DNA of 47,923 bases from Streptomyces sp. AC512_CC834 (GCF_019049325.1 NZ_JAGMUO010000104.1:1-47923); one strand, 5' to 3'; positions 1 to 9,600 are shown, numbered from the stretch's first letter. The notes: a model not told the origin generated them from the sequence alone. Made by a program: numbers and translations.

Positions 1-165
1 GTGGCGGGTCTTCCGGGGCTGGGGTGGCGCGGGTTCTCCCGGGCCGGGGACGGCGCTGGCCCCGGGGTGGCTGGTCTTCCCGGGCTGGGGGTGGGGCGGG
101 TCTTCCGGGCCGGGGGAGTGCGGGTCCTCTCGGGCCGGGACGGCGCCGGCCCCCGGGGTGCGTTC
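1..165. repeat. Imperfect GC-rich direct repeats at the window edge
   Basis: The first 165 bases hold about five imperfect copies of a unit resembling GCGGGTCTTCCGGGCCGGGG, at about 4, 30, 72, 97 and 121, some followed by a GACGGCGCYGGCCCC block. One plus-strand frame is open across it, but it translates to a low-complexity Gly/Arg/Pro string with no family resemblance. It lies downstream of the TIR-like gene, which is on the minus strand. I see no supported gene in bases 1-235. It may be intergenic, or the edge of a repetitive protein gene outside the window. Confidence 0.4.
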
Positions 166-235
166 CGTGGTGACGGGACGTGCCCCGGGGGCCGGTTGCG
201 CCGGTCCCCCGAGCGGCGCGGGATCCGCCGGACGG

Positions 236-997
236 CTACGGCCGGCGGTGGTAGGCGGACAGGTGCTGGAACGGGTAGGTGTGGCGCCAGTCCGAGCCGG
301 TGTCGTTGACCGTGCAGCCCGCCAGCTTCAGCCGCTCCACGATCTTGCCGAGCGCCGTGTCGGAGCCGTCGAAGCGGATGACGTTGCGGCCCGCGATGTC
401 GGCGATCGGCCGCACGCCGCCGACCTCGACGATCAGCGTGCGCTCGGGGTAGGCCATCAGGACCATGCCCAGCTCGATCAGGACGTTCGGGCGCGGCTGG
501 CACACCGGTCGGGTCTCGTACTCGGGCTCGTTGTGACCTCGCAACTCCGGGTGGAGGGTGACGACGTCGTCCGGAGTCAGCAGGACGAGCGCCGCCTGGG
601 CCTGTGCCGGGGCGGCGGCGACCACGTCACCTAGGAACGGGGAGGGGTGACCGGTCGCTCTGACCAGGTCCTCCCACTCCTTGGGGCGCAGATCGAGCCG
701 GCGCAGCAGCTCGTACATCTCGCGCCGCACCTGGTCGTCGCGGCCGTGGACGACGAAGACGCCGCGCGCCCGGTCGGCGTTCGCGGGCACCGCGGCCGCG
801 TCGCGCCCCCACCCGCCGGCGTACGGCTGTCCGCCCGGGGCCGGGGCCGGGACCGAGGGTGGGGCCGAGGGCGGGGCGTGGACCGGGGAGTTGTCCCCGG
901 CGGTCTGGATGTTGTTGTCGCCGACGCTCTGGTTGCCCCCGTAGTTGTTGTTGCTGTTCTGGCCGGACCGGTTGCCGCGGATGTGCTGGCCGCTCAT
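236..997 (-). CDS. TIR-like (PF10137-type) nucleotide-binding protein with N-terminal Asn-rich motif
   Basis: A 253-residue protein. Residues 14-37 are an Asn/Gly/Gln-rich segment (core NQSVGDNNIQTAG), residues 38-65 a Pro/Ala linker, and about 79-230 a TIR-like domain. That domain opens with GVFVVHGRDD and contains RPNVLIELGMVLM, in which Glu175 sits where this family has its putative catalytic glutamate. Known relatives of this fold (for example Cap12 in CBASS) hydrolyse NAD as cell-suicide effectors, so NAD depletion is a plausible activity here, by inference. The ATG at 997 was chosen because it overlaps the upstream stop (ATGA at 994-997), implying translational coupling; the frame continues open beyond it but is nonsense there. 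The N-terminal segment is a near copy of the C-terminus of the upstream membrane protein. The family call is strong; the biological role is inferred. Confidence 0.85.
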   Translation of the reverse strand: MSGQHIRGNRSGQNSNNNYGGNQSVGDNNIQTAGDNSPVHAPPSAPPSVPAPAPGGQPYAGGWGRDAAAVPANADRARGVFVVHGRDDQVRREMYELLRRLDLRPKEWEDLVRATGHPSPFLGDVVAAAPAQAQAALVLLTPDDVVTLHPELRGHNEPEYETRPVCQPRPNVLIELGMVLMAYPERTLIVEVGGVRPIADIAGRNVIRFDGSDTALGKIVERLKLAGCTVNDTGSDWRHTYPFQHLSAYHRRP

Positions 998-1093
998 ACG
1001 GGTCGTGCCTCCCTGGTGACGCCGGAGTTGTTGCCGGAGGTCTGGGTGTTGTTGTTGCCGACGCTCTGGTTGTTGCCGAAGTTGTTGTTGCTG
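904..1093. repeat. 53-bp near-identical direct repeat spanning a gene junction
   Basis: Bases 904-956 and 1041-1093 match at 47 of 53 positions when read by eye, 137 bases apart. The first copy encodes the N-terminal Asn-rich motif of the TIR-like protein. The second encodes the C-terminal Asn-rich motif of the membrane protein upstream of it. Both copies are read in the same protein frame, giving 17 identical residues in a 24-residue alignment. The high nucleotide identity points to recent duplication or gene conversion, or to strong constraint through limited Asn/Gln codon choice. Confidence 0.85.
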
Positions 1094-2586
1094 CCCGCGC
1101 CGAAGTTCTGCTGGAGGATGTTGGTCTGGCGGGCCTCGTGCTCGCTGGTGTCCACGTCGTGGTCGAGCAGGAAGTCGCCGACGATCTGCAGCAGATGGCG
1201 CTCGATGATCTGGATGTACTTGATCGTGTCCGATTCCTGGAAGAAGTGGTGGAAGTCGTTGCTGGGCGCCAGTTCGCGGACGCTGGTGAGCGCGCCGCGG
1301 TCCACGACGGCCAGCGCGTAGCGGCCGAGCCGGAACTCGCTGGTGTCGGCCGGCTGGGCGACCAGTTTGCGGACGGTGTCGTTGCCGGATCGGCTGGGCA
1401 GCCGCTCGCGCAGCGGGTTGGTGATCAGCCGCAGGAGTTCGCCGGGCGCGCTGCGGGTCACGTCCCAGGCGATGCGCCACATGAGCTTGCCGTCGATCGT
1501 GGCGGGCAGCCGGTCGACGAGGTGGAAGCCCTCCGGGACGGGACCGAGCACGTACGTGTAGAACTCGGTGTGCAGGGTGCTGCCCTTGATGTCGAACCCG
1601 ATGAACACCGAGGTGACCAGCTCCTGTTGCCAGGCGCCGATCCGGATGGACAGGTACTCGCGCCGCGCGTCGTAGTCCTCGCGCCAGTGTTCGTCCGGGT
1701 GGGCCGCGTCGGCCGCGTCGAGGAGCACGGCGACGGGCTCGTCGGCGTCGACCTTCCCGACGATCTTGGTGAATCGGCGCCGGTCGACGGAGAGCAGTTG
1801 GATCCGGTCGCTCGGCGCGGGTCTGTCGCGCAGTTCCGCGAGCAGTTGGGCGTGGACGCGTGTGGTGAGGTCCTCGACGGTGAACGGGATGATCGGCTTG
1901 CGCTCGGTCGGTCCGGTCCCGCCCGGCGACCCGTTCTGGGCGGAGCCGTTCTGGGCGGAGCCGTGCTGGGTCGGGACGCGCCCGTTGAGCAGGCCCTGCC
2001 CGAGCGTGTCGTCACGGGCCACCGGAGCGCCGAGCAGCAACTCCGCGTTGGCCCACCGGCGGACGGAGTGGCCGGCGCCGACGAACGGCTTGTAGCCGCC
2101 GTAGCAGACCGTGTCCTGTGCCTGCTCGGCGTTGATCTTGCCGACCAGCTCCGGGGTGAGGCGCGAGGTCACCGGGTGGGCGCCGTCGAACCCCCTGCGG
2201 TCGTCCGCCGGCGGTGCGAGGTGCTCGGTGAGGGTCTGGAGGATGGCGAGGCGGCGCAGGAACATCGTCGCCCAGGCGATCCAGAAGACGAAGAGGACCG
2301 CCGTGAGTCCGTTGAGTACTCCCGCGGCGAGCAGCAGGACGACGAGGAGGGTCCCCGTACCGAGGGCGATCAACTGGTTGCGGCGCAGGTTGTGGGCGGC
2401 GAGCGCGTGCGCCAGCACGGGCGCGGCGTCGTAGCCGTAGGAGGGGGCCACCACCCGGTAGCGGTGGGTCAGCAGCTCCCGGATGACCGCCTTGCGGTAG
2501 ACCGGGTCGAGATAGGTGCCCGCGCACAGCAGGCGGGTGGCGTTGCTCGTGGTGTCCGGGGGCGGCGGGCCGGCGTGGGTGGTCAT
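994..2586 (-). CDS. Two-TM membrane protein with C-terminal Asn-rich motif, function unknown
   Basis: A 530-residue protein that I cannot assign to a named family. Residues 1-70 are soluble, two hydrophobic helices lie at about 72-90 and 93-110, and a large probably cytoplasmic region of about 400 residues follows. It has a short Gly/Ser/Asn-Gln repeat near 205-215 (GSAQNGSAQNGS). Residues 498-521 form an Asn/Gly/Gln-rich segment (core NQSVGNNNTQTSG) almost identical to the N-terminus of the next protein. The stop overlaps the TIR-like start (ATGA), and the gene begins 6 bases after the preceding stop, so all three genes are probably one transcript. By analogy with shared amyloid-type motifs it could be the membrane sensor or scaffold that recruits the TIR-like effector. 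That role is inference. Confidence 0.8.
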   Translation of the reverse strand: MTTHAGPPPPDTTSNATRLLCAGTYLDPVYRKAVIRELLTHRYRVVAPSYGYDAAPVLAHALAAHNLRRNQLIALGTGTLLVVLLLAAGVLNGLTAVLFVFWIAWATMFLRRLAILQTLTEHLAPPADDRRGFDGAHPVTSRLTPELVGKINAEQAQDTVCYGGYKPFVGAGHSVRRWANAELLLGAPVARDDTLGQGLLNGRVPTQHGSAQNGSAQNGSPGGTGPTERKPIIPFTVEDLTTRVHAQLLAELRDRPAPSDRIQLLSVDRRRFTKIVGKVDADEPVAVLLDAADAAHPDEHWREDYDARREYLSIRIGAWQQELVTSVFIGFDIKGSTLHTEFYTYVLGPVPEGFHLVDRLPATIDGKLMWRIAWDVTRSAPGELLRLITNPLRERLPSRSGNDTVRKLVAQPADTSEFRLGRYALAVVDRGALTSVRELAPSNDFHHFFQESDTIKYIQIIERHLLQIVGDFLLDHDVDTSEHEARQTNILQQNFGAGSNNNFGNNQSVGNNNTQTSGNNSGVTREARPV

Positions 2587-2592
2587 GGCTGC

Positions 2593-3330
2593 TCAGTTCC
2601 CTTCCCGCATGTCGGCCGAGATGATGACGCCGTCGCTCACCGTGTAGGTGCCCTCGTACGTCGTCTGCGTGCCGTCGGTCTCCCAGGCCACGATCGTGAT
2701 CGACACGTCGTCGCCCGTGGTGCCGTGCACGGTGATGTCGTCCCGTTGGGTCGTCTCGAAGCCGGCGACGAAGTGGTCGTAGTCCTGGTCGAAATTCTTG
2801 CCGCCCAGCTCCCACGCGGTCGCGAAGTCGCGGTTGTTGATGGCCTCGAAGTAGGCCGTCACGGTCGCCTCCGGCCCTTCCCCGTCCCCGTCCTCGTCGG
2901 TGGCGGTGTCGTCCGTCGCCGTGTCGTCCGTGGTGTCGTCGTACGGGTCGTCGTACGTGCCGTCGTCGTACGTGTCGTCGGTCGGCTCGTCGGTCGTTCC
3001 GTCGTCGTCCCAGGGGTAGGTGTCCTCGCCGGTCAGGCCGCCGGATCCGTCGGGGTTGGTCCCGTCGTCCGAGGTCCCGTCGTCGGTCGTGCCCTCGTCC
3101 GTGCCGCCGGACCCCCAGTCCGGAAGCGCTCCGCTGCCGTAGAGCCCGTCGGTGGAGTACGTCCCGTCGTCGCGGCCGGCCGTGGCGAGCACGACGGCCA
3201 GCACGACTATGAGGACGAACGGGACCGCGATCACGGTCAGGGCCTGGTTGCGTACGTGACCGTGTGTGAGTGCGAGCCCGGGTGCGGGGTAGGAACCCCG
3301 GGCGCCGGGCGGGACGCGTGTATTACTCAT
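2593..3330 (-). CDS. Single-TM protein with Asp/Gly/Thr linker and NTF2-like extracytoplasmic domain
   Basis: A 245-residue protein. Residues 1-29 are short and basic or neutral. A single TM helix lies at about 30-50 (LTVIAVPFVLIVVLAVVLAT). It is followed by a roughly 100-residue acidic low-complexity stretch of repeated DDGT, TDD and YDD units. The last 95 residues (EATVTAYFEAINNRDFATAWEL onward, ending SDGVIISADMREGN) resemble the NTF2-like folds seen in Streptomyces membrane-anchored proteins. A Shine-Dalgarno sequence (GAGGTGA) precedes the ATG at 3330. It is the first gene of the operon with the motif-bearing membrane protein and the TIR-like protein. It could be an outward-facing sensing domain; the ligand is unknown. 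Confidence 0.75.
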   Translation of the reverse strand: MSNTRVPPGARGSYPAPGLALTHGHVRNQALTVIAVPFVLIVVLAVVLATAGRDDGTYSTDGLYGSGALPDWGSGGTDEGTTDDGTSDDGTNPDGSGGLTGEDTYPWDDDGTTDEPTDDTYDDGTYDDPYDDTTDDTATDDTATDEDGDGEGPEATVTAYFEAINNRDFATAWELGGKNFDQDYDHFVAGFETTQRDDITVHGTTGDDVSITIVAWETDGTQTTYEGTYTVSDGVIISADMREGN

Positions 3331-3520
3331 CTGTCACCTCACTGCCGCCGGTATCCGGCTGAGCGGATACGGCACGCGCCCCGAGTGGGCCGATGTGCCT
3401 TGTGCATCGATCGATCCGACCAGTGCCGGCGCTTCCGGAACCAGATTTCTGCGGTTCCGATGCGCTTCCGATCGGCTTCCGGTATGACGCGGCGCGGTCG
3501 GTTCCAGGGTGCTGGGAATA

Positions 3521-3535
3521 TACCCCTAGGGGGTA
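3521..3535. promoter_or_regulatory. CsoR/RcnR-type operator
   Basis: The inverted repeat TACCCC-TAG-GGGGTA is perfect in its 6-base arms and sits 54 bases upstream of the DUF4396 ATG. G-tract-flanked inverted repeats of this form are typical binding sites of copper- or nickel-sensing CsoR/RcnR repressors. No csoR gene is present in the window, so the regulator would act in trans. The sequence following the right arm (TATGGT) may be part of a -10 element, which would put the operator over the promoter. Confidence 0.6.
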
Positions 3536-3589
3536 TGGTTCTCCCTACGTACGAGATGTAAGAGACGCACGCACCGGAAGGAAAAGGCC

Positions 3590-4045
3590 ATGGACCACTC
3601 CGCCCATCACTCGGCGTCCTGGGGAATGGCGGCGCGGGCGACGCTGCACTGCCTGACCGGCTGTGCCGTCGGCGAGATCCTCGGCATGGTCATCGGCACC
3701 GCCCTGGCCTGGGGAAACGCACCGACCATGGCCCTGGCGATCGCGCTCGCGTTCGTCTTCGGCTACTCGTTCACGCTGTTCGGCGTGGTCCGGGCCGGCC
3801 TGGACCTCAAGTCCGCCGTCAAGGTCGCGCTGGCCGCCGACACCGTCTCCATCGCGGTGATGGAACTGGTCGACAACGGGATCATCGCCCTCACGCCGGG
3901 CGCGATGGACGCCCAGTTGTCGGACGGCCTGTTCTGGTCCGCCCTGCTCGGCGGCCTCGCCGTCGCCTTCGTCCTCACCACGCCGGTCAACAAGTGGATG
4001 ATCGGCCGCGGCAAGGGCCACGCCGTCGCCCACGCCCACCACTGA
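3590..4045 (+). CDS. DUF4396 family membrane protein, His-tipped
   Basis: A 151-residue protein with about four TM segments (around residues 17-40, 44-66, 74-95 and 112-133). It matches the DUF4396 family, which has an N-terminal TGCAVGEILGMVIG-like segment and a conserved LxGVVRAGLDLKSAVKVALAADT region. The N-terminus (MDHSAHH) and C-terminus (HAVAHAHH) are rich in His, consistent with metal contact. The ATG at 3590 has a good ribosome site (GGAAGGAAAAGG). Transcription probably starts near the CsoR-type operator upstream, so metal induction, most likely by copper, is the best guess. The transported or bound substrate is not known for the family. Confidence 0.75.
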   Translation: MDHSAHHSASWGMAARATLHCLTGCAVGEILGMVIGTALAWGNAPTMALAIALAFVFGYSFTLFGVVRAGLDLKSAVKVALAADTVSIAVMELVDNGIIALTPGAMDAQLSDGLFWSALLGGLAVAFVLTTPVNKWMIGRGKGHAVAHAHH

Positions 4046-4512
4046 CCCGCGCACCGAACCCGGCCCGCACGGCGCCCTCTTGGCGGATCACCGGCACTCA
4101 AGCCCTGGTGAACGCTTCCGGAAACCGGCAATGCGCACACGTGGCACCCTCACGCATCATGAGTGCACGGGGAGCACTGCGGAGAGGGGGCGGACGATGA
4201 GGACGATGACGACGAACAGTTCCTTCGTCCGCCCCCTCCACAGGCTCCGCCCTGACGAACCCGGCCGCGCCGCTCGCGCCGCCGGTGCCGCGGCGCACGA
4301 CCGCCGTGCGGTCTGCGCAGTCCGCGCCGTCTGAAACACGCTGAAGCGCGCTGAAGCACGCCGACGCGCTGAAACACGCACATCTCGCCCCGGCCGGGGC
4401 CCCGGCACGGCTGCCGCCTGCCGTGACCCGGCCGCTGCCCCAGCCGGCTCATGCCGTCTCCCGTCGTCACATGCCGTCTCCTGCCGTCTCCTGCCGTAAG
4501 GACGTACGCCTC
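4046..4512. other. 467-base intergenic region with two 10-bp tandem repeat blocks
   Basis: No gene is supported between the DUF4396 gene and the flotillin-like gene. Bases 4331-4378 hold four units of the form CTGAARCRCG (three in direct tandem, the fourth after an 8-base gap). Bases 4451-4498 hold repeated TGCCGTCTCC units, the last ending at the flotillin ribosome site (AAGGA at 4497-4501). The open frames on both strands here give only Ala/Arg-rich shadows. A promoter for the flotillin operon is expected here, but I cannot place it confidently. Confidence 0.6.
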
Positions 4513-6546
4513 ATGGAAGTCATCGGTGTCCTCGCCGTCGTCTGCCTGCTCCTCGTCGCCGTCGTGCTGTTCGGCGTCTCGCGGCTCTTCCGCAAGGTGG
4601 AGCAGGGCAAGGCGCTGATCGTCTCGAAGATGCGCAAGGTGGACGTGACCTTCACGGGTCAGGTGGTGCTGCCGGTGCTGCACAAGGCCGAGGTGATGGA
4701 CATCTCGGTGAAGACGATCGAGATCACGCGGGCCGGCAAGGAGGGGCTGATCTGCCGGGACAACATCCGCGCCGACATCCGCATCTCGTTCTTCGTCAAG
4801 GTCAACAAGACCGCCGAGGACGTCGTCAAGGTCGCCCAGGCGGTCGGCACGGCCCGCGCCAGCGACCGGGACACCTTGCAGGAACTGTTCCACGCGAAGT
4901 TCTCCGAGGCCCTGAAGACCGTCGGCAAGCAACTGGACTTCACCGACCTCTACACCAAGCGCGAGGAGCTGCGGTACCGGATCATCGAGGTCATCGGCGT
5001 AGACCTCAGCGGGTATCACCTCGAGGACGCGGCGATCGACTACCTCGAGCAGACGCCGCTGACCCAGTTGGACCCGGCGAACGTCCTCGACGCCCAGGGC
5101 ATCCGGAAGATCACCGAGCTGACCGCCGTGGAGCACGTACGCACCAACGAGGCGCGGCGCACCGAGGAGAAGGAGATCACCCGGCAGAACGTCGACGCCC
5201 GCGAGGCCGTACTGGAGCTGGAGCGCCGCCAGAAGGACGCCGAGATCAAGCAGAAGCGCGAGATCGACACGACCCGGGCCCGCGAGGAGGCCGAGACGGC
5301 GCGGGTGGTGGAGGAGGAGCGGCTGCGGTCGCAGGGGGCGTTCCTGCGTACGGAGGAGCAGCTCGGTGTGCAGCGCGAGAACCAGGCCCGTGAGGTCGCG
5401 GTCGCCGCGAAGAACCGCGAGCGGGTCATCGCCGTGGAGAACGAGCGCATCGAGAAGGACCGCATGCTCGAGGTCATCGGCCGCGAGCGGGAGACCGAGC
5501 TGACGCGGATCGCCGCCGAGAAGGAGGTCGAGGCGGAGAGGCGGGACATCGCCGAGGTCATCCGCGAGCGCGTCGCCGTGGACCGCACGGTCGCCGAGCA
5601 GGAGGAGTCCATCAAGAAGCTGCGCGCCGTGGAGGAGGCAGAGCGGGACCGGCAGACCGTGATCATCGCCGCCGAGGCCCAGGCGCAGGAGCGGCTGGTC
5701 AAGGACATCAAGGCCGCCGAGGCGGCGGAGTCGGCGGCGACCCACCGTGCCGCCGAGGAACTCACCCTGGCCGAGGCCCGGTTGAAGAGCGCCGACCTCG
5801 ACGCGCAGGCCAAGCTGCGGATGGCCGAGGGACTCCAGGCGGAGGCCGCCGCCCAGGGGCTGGCCGCGGTGCAGGTGCGGGACAAGGAGGCCGAGGTCAT
5901 CGAGAAGGCCGGCCGCGCGGAGGCGGAGGCGACCGAGGCCCGGATGCGGGCCGAGGCCGAGGGCGCGCGGGCCAAGGCCCTCGCCGAGGCGGAGGCCATC
6001 GGCGGCAAGCTCAAGGCGGAGGCCGCCGGACTCACCGAGAAGGCCGCCGCGATGGCCGCCCTGGACGACGCCTCGCGCGGTCACGAGGAGTACCGGCTGC
6101 GCCTGGAGGCCGAGAAGGACATCCGGCTCGCCGGTCTCGACGTGCAGCGGCAGGTCGCCGAGGCCCAGGCCACGGTGCTCGCCACCGGCCTGGAGCACGC
6201 CGACATCGACATCGTGGGCGGCGACACGGTCTTCTTCGACCGGCTGATGTCCTCGGTGGCACTCGGCAAGGGCGTCGACGGGTTCGTGAAGCACTCCGAG
6301 ACCGCACAGGCTCTCGCCGGTCCCTGGCTGGACGGCTCGTCGAACTTCACCGACGACCTGACCCGCGTACTCGGCTCGTTCTCCACGGCCGACGTGCAGA
6401 ACCTGACGGTCTCCGCGCTGCTGATGAAGCTGATGAAGTCGGGCGGCACGGACGCCGGGCAGGTGCAGCGGCTCCTGGACCGCGCCGGTGAACTGGGGCT
6501 CGCCGACACGCCGCTCACCGCCCTGAACGGCACGGCCAGGGTCTGA
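4513..6546 (+). CDS. Flotillin-like SPFH/band 7 protein
   Basis: A 677-residue protein. An N-terminal TM helix lies at about 2-22 (VIGVLAVVCLLLVAVVLFG), followed by an SPFH/band 7 domain at about 25-200. A very long Ala/Glu/Arg coiled coil spans about 205-560, and a C-terminal region contains the flotillin-like segment ADIDIVGGDTVFFDRLM. Flotillins scaffold membrane microdomains and oligomerise through the coiled coil. The ATG at 4513 was chosen over the upstream frame opening at 4423 because the TM helix follows at once and AAGGA lies 11 bases upstream; the extra upstream residues look like translated tandem repeat. It lies 84 bases upstream of the giant ATPase, so the two probably act together. 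Confidence 0.85.
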   Translation: MEVIGVLAVVCLLLVAVVLFGVSRLFRKVEQGKALIVSKMRKVDVTFTGQVVLPVLHKAEVMDISVKTIEITRAGKEGLICRDNIRADIRISFFVKVNKTAEDVVKVAQAVGTARASDRDTLQELFHAKFSEALKTVGKQLDFTDLYTKREELRYRIIEVIGVDLSGYHLEDAAIDYLEQTPLTQLDPANVLDAQGIRKITELTAVEHVRTNEARRTEEKEITRQNVDAREAVLELERRQKDAEIKQKREIDTTRAREEAETARVVEEERLRSQGAFLRTEEQLGVQRENQAREVAVAAKNRERVIAVENERIEKDRMLEVIGRERETELTRIAAEKEVEAERRDIAEVIRERVAVDRTVAEQEESIKKLRAVEEAERDRQTVIIAAEAQAQERLVKDIKAAEAAESAATHRAAEELTLAEARLKSADLDAQAKLRMAEGLQAEAAAQGLAAVQVRDKEAEVIEKAGRAEAEATEARMRAEAEGARAKALAEAEAIGGKLKAEAAGLTEKAAAMAALDDASRGHEEYRLRLEAEKDIRLAGLDVQRQVAEAQATVLATGLEHADIDIVGGDTVFFDRLMSSVALGKGVDGFVKHSETAQALAGPWLDGSSNFTDDLTRVLGSFSTADVQNLTVSALLMKLMKSGGTDAGQVQRLLDRAGELGLADTPLTALNGTARV

Positions 6547-6630
6547 CCGGCCACCACAGACCGGGTGCCGAGGCTGCCGCACGGGGGTCGGCGGCTTCGG
6601 CACCCCGCATCCTGGAAGGACCAACCGCTC

Positions 6631-9600
6631 ATGGCCACCGCTCCGGAGACGGCTACGAGGGACACGTCGGGGACGACCGACACGACCGACGCGACGGGGA
6701 CGACGGCTACGGCGGCTACGGCGGCTACGGCGGCTACGACAACGGGGACGACGGCTACGACGGCTACGACGGGCCCGCGCGACACCGCCGACACCGCCGA
6801 CGCCGGCGCGTACGAGGTGCTGCGCGACCGGCTCGCCGCGCAGAGCGCCGAACTCACCCGCCGGGCCGAACTCCTCAACACCCGCCGGGTCGAGGAGTTC
6901 GGGTCGGCCCGGCTCGAACTGGCCGGCACCGAACGGCTGCGCACCGAGCACCCGGGCGTGCCGTGCGACATCGCCGCCGTCGGCGACACCCTGCTCCTCG
7001 GCTCCACCGGCCGCCCGGGTCACCGCGCGCAGACCGCGGTGGCGGACGTCTTCACGCTCTACGACCGCGACCTGAACCCGCTGCCCCACTCGGCCGTGCC
7101 CGGCCTGCTCGACGACCGGGCCTTCGTACGGGAGTTCGCCGACCTGCACCGCTACTACCGGCAGGCCCGGCTGCTGCGGCTGCGCCCCGTCGACGGCAGG
7201 CTGCTCGCCGTCTTCCGCACCGGCGAGAAGGCCGACGACATCCGCGTCCTGCGCTGGACGCTCACCGAGGACGGGCGGGCCCGGTTCCTGGACGCGCGGG
7301 GGGAACGCGACGACGTCTTCCCCCCGTCGCACGACTTCGAGTGGACCGGCGCGAGCCGCGAGGACCACGTCCTGGGCCGCCATCCGCACGTTTCCGTCCG
7401 GGGCGAGTTCTACGTCAGCGCCGTGGGCGGCACCCTCACCGTCAAGCTGGACAACGACACCGAGACGGACCGGGGCATCCACGGCGAGCCGGTCGCCGAG
7501 CCCCTCCAGGCGCTGGCCGACGCGGACATCGCGCACGCCCGGGTCGGCGCCCTGATCCTGCTGCGCGTACGGCCCTACAAGGAGGACACCGACCGCCACC
7601 TGGTGTTCAACACCCTCACCAAGTCGGTGGTCCGCCTGGACGGCATCGGCCTGGCCTGCCGGCGCCTGCCCGACGACCAGGGCATCGTCTTCCCCGGCGG
7701 CTACTGCCTGGCCACGGGCGTCCACAAGGCGTACGAACTCGACGCGGCGGGGCTGGAGTTCGAACGGGAGACGCGCTCCCCGAACGGTGAGGACGTGCTG
7801 TACGCCTTCCACGCGCGCGGCGAGAGCCGGGGCCTGCTGCTGTCGTACAACACCATCCGCAAGGAGGTCGCGAACCCGCTGCCCTGCCGGGGCTGGGCGC
7901 TGTCCGGCGACGGCACCTTCGCCGTGCTGCGCGCGGACGGCGACGAACCGGCCCAGGTGCATCCCGTGCAGCTATGGCACTCGCCGTACGTCTCCGACAC
8001 GCACGCCGCCGACGCGCCCACCGGGAGCGGCCCGCTGGCCCGCGTGGGCAACGCCGACCTCGTGCGCGGCATCTCCGCCTGTCTGTCCGTCGCGGGGGCC
8101 GTCGGCGAGGGCATCACCACGGCCGAGGGCTACCGGGCGCTGACCGCGGCCTGCGTGCGCGCGGCCGACGGCCACCACTGGCTGGGCGAGGACGACCTGG
8201 GCGACCTGGCCGGCGCGCTGGCCGCCGTACGGGGGACCGCCGAGCAGGTACTGGCCGAGTTCGAGACGGTGCGGGACCTGACCCGGCGGGCGGCCGGGGC
8301 CCGCGACGAGGCCGCCGAGCGGATCGCCGCCGTGGTCCGCCGACTGCGCGGCGAGGCACCGCGCCAGGCCGCCGCCTGGGTACGGGGCCTCACCGAACTG
8401 CGGCACGCCCACGGGCACCTGCTGAACGTCAAGGAGATGCGGTACGCCGACGCCCCCGGCATCGACGCCCTCGCCGGCGAGGCCGAGGACGCCCTCGCCG
8501 ACCTCGGACGGCGGGCGGTGACCTTCCTCGCCCGCGAGGACGCCTTCGACACCCAGCGCGAGGACGTGGAGCGCCTTGCCGCGGACGCGGAGGCCGTCAC
8601 CACCGTCGCCGAGGCGGCCCCCGTCGCCGCCCGGCTCGACGAACTCGCCGACGGACTGCGCACGGTCACCGACGTCGTGGCCGAACTCGACATGGGCGAC
8701 GCCACGGTCCGCACCGCCCTGCTGGAGCGGATCGCCGCGGTCCTCGGCGGGGTCAACCGTGCCCGCGCCGTCCTCGACGCCCGCCGCCGCGCCCTCCTCG
8801 ACCACGAGGGCCGCGCCGAGTTCGCCGCCGAGACGGCCCTGCTCGGCCAGGCGGTCACCGCCGCGCTCGCCGCCGCGGACACCCCCGAGCGCTGCGACGA
8901 CCAACTGGCACGGCTGCTGGCCCGACTTGAGGACCTGGAGTCCCGCTTCGCGGAGTTCGACGGCTTCCTCGGTGAACTCGCCGACCGGCGCGCCGAGATC
9001 TACGAGACGCTCGCCGCCCGCAAGCAGACACTCGACGACACCCGCGCCCGCCGCGCCGAACAACTCGCCGCCTCCGCCGCCCGCATCCTGGAGACGATCA
9101 CCCGGCGGTGCGTCACTCTCGCCGACGCCGACGCGGTCAGCACCTACTTCGCCTCCGACCCGATGCCGGCCAAGGTCCGCCGCACCGCCGGGGAACTGCG
9201 CGCCCTCGGGGACACCGTCCGCGCCGAGGAACTGGACGGCCGCCTCAAGTCGGCCCGCCAGGAGGCCTCCCGCGCCCTGCGCGACCGCGTCGACCTGTAC
9301 GCCGACGACGGCCGCACCCTGCGCCTGGGCGCCCACCGCTTCGCCGTCAACACCCAGCCCCTCGACCTCACCCTCGTCCCCGACGGCGACGGACTCGCCT
9401 TCGCCCTCACCGGCACCGACTACCGCGCGCCGGTCACCGACCCCGGCTTCGCGGCCACCAGCCCCTACTGGGACCGATCCCTGCCCTCGGAGTCCCCCGG
9501 CGTCTACCGCGCCGAACACCTCGCCGCCCGCCTGCTGCGCGGGCACGGCGCGAGCGCCCTCGCCACCGCCGACGACCTGCCCGCCCTCGTCCGCGAGGCC

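Noticed and set aside
1..309. 102-codon plus-strand ORF at the window edge
   Set aside because: Product is a Gly/Arg repeat from GC-rich direct repeats and overlaps the end of the TIR-like gene.
859..3561. 900-codon plus-strand open frame
   Set aside because: It is antisense to three well-supported minus-strand genes, and its product is a low-complexity Val/Gly/Arg string typical of GC-rich shadow frames.
4331..4498. Possible CRISPR array in the tandem repeats
   Set aside because: Units are about 10 bases, directly adjoining, with no spacers, and no cas genes are present.
4150..7962. 1270-codon minus-strand open frame
   Set aside because: It mirrors the flotillin and ATPase genes and translates to Leu/Gly/His-rich shadow sequence without domains.
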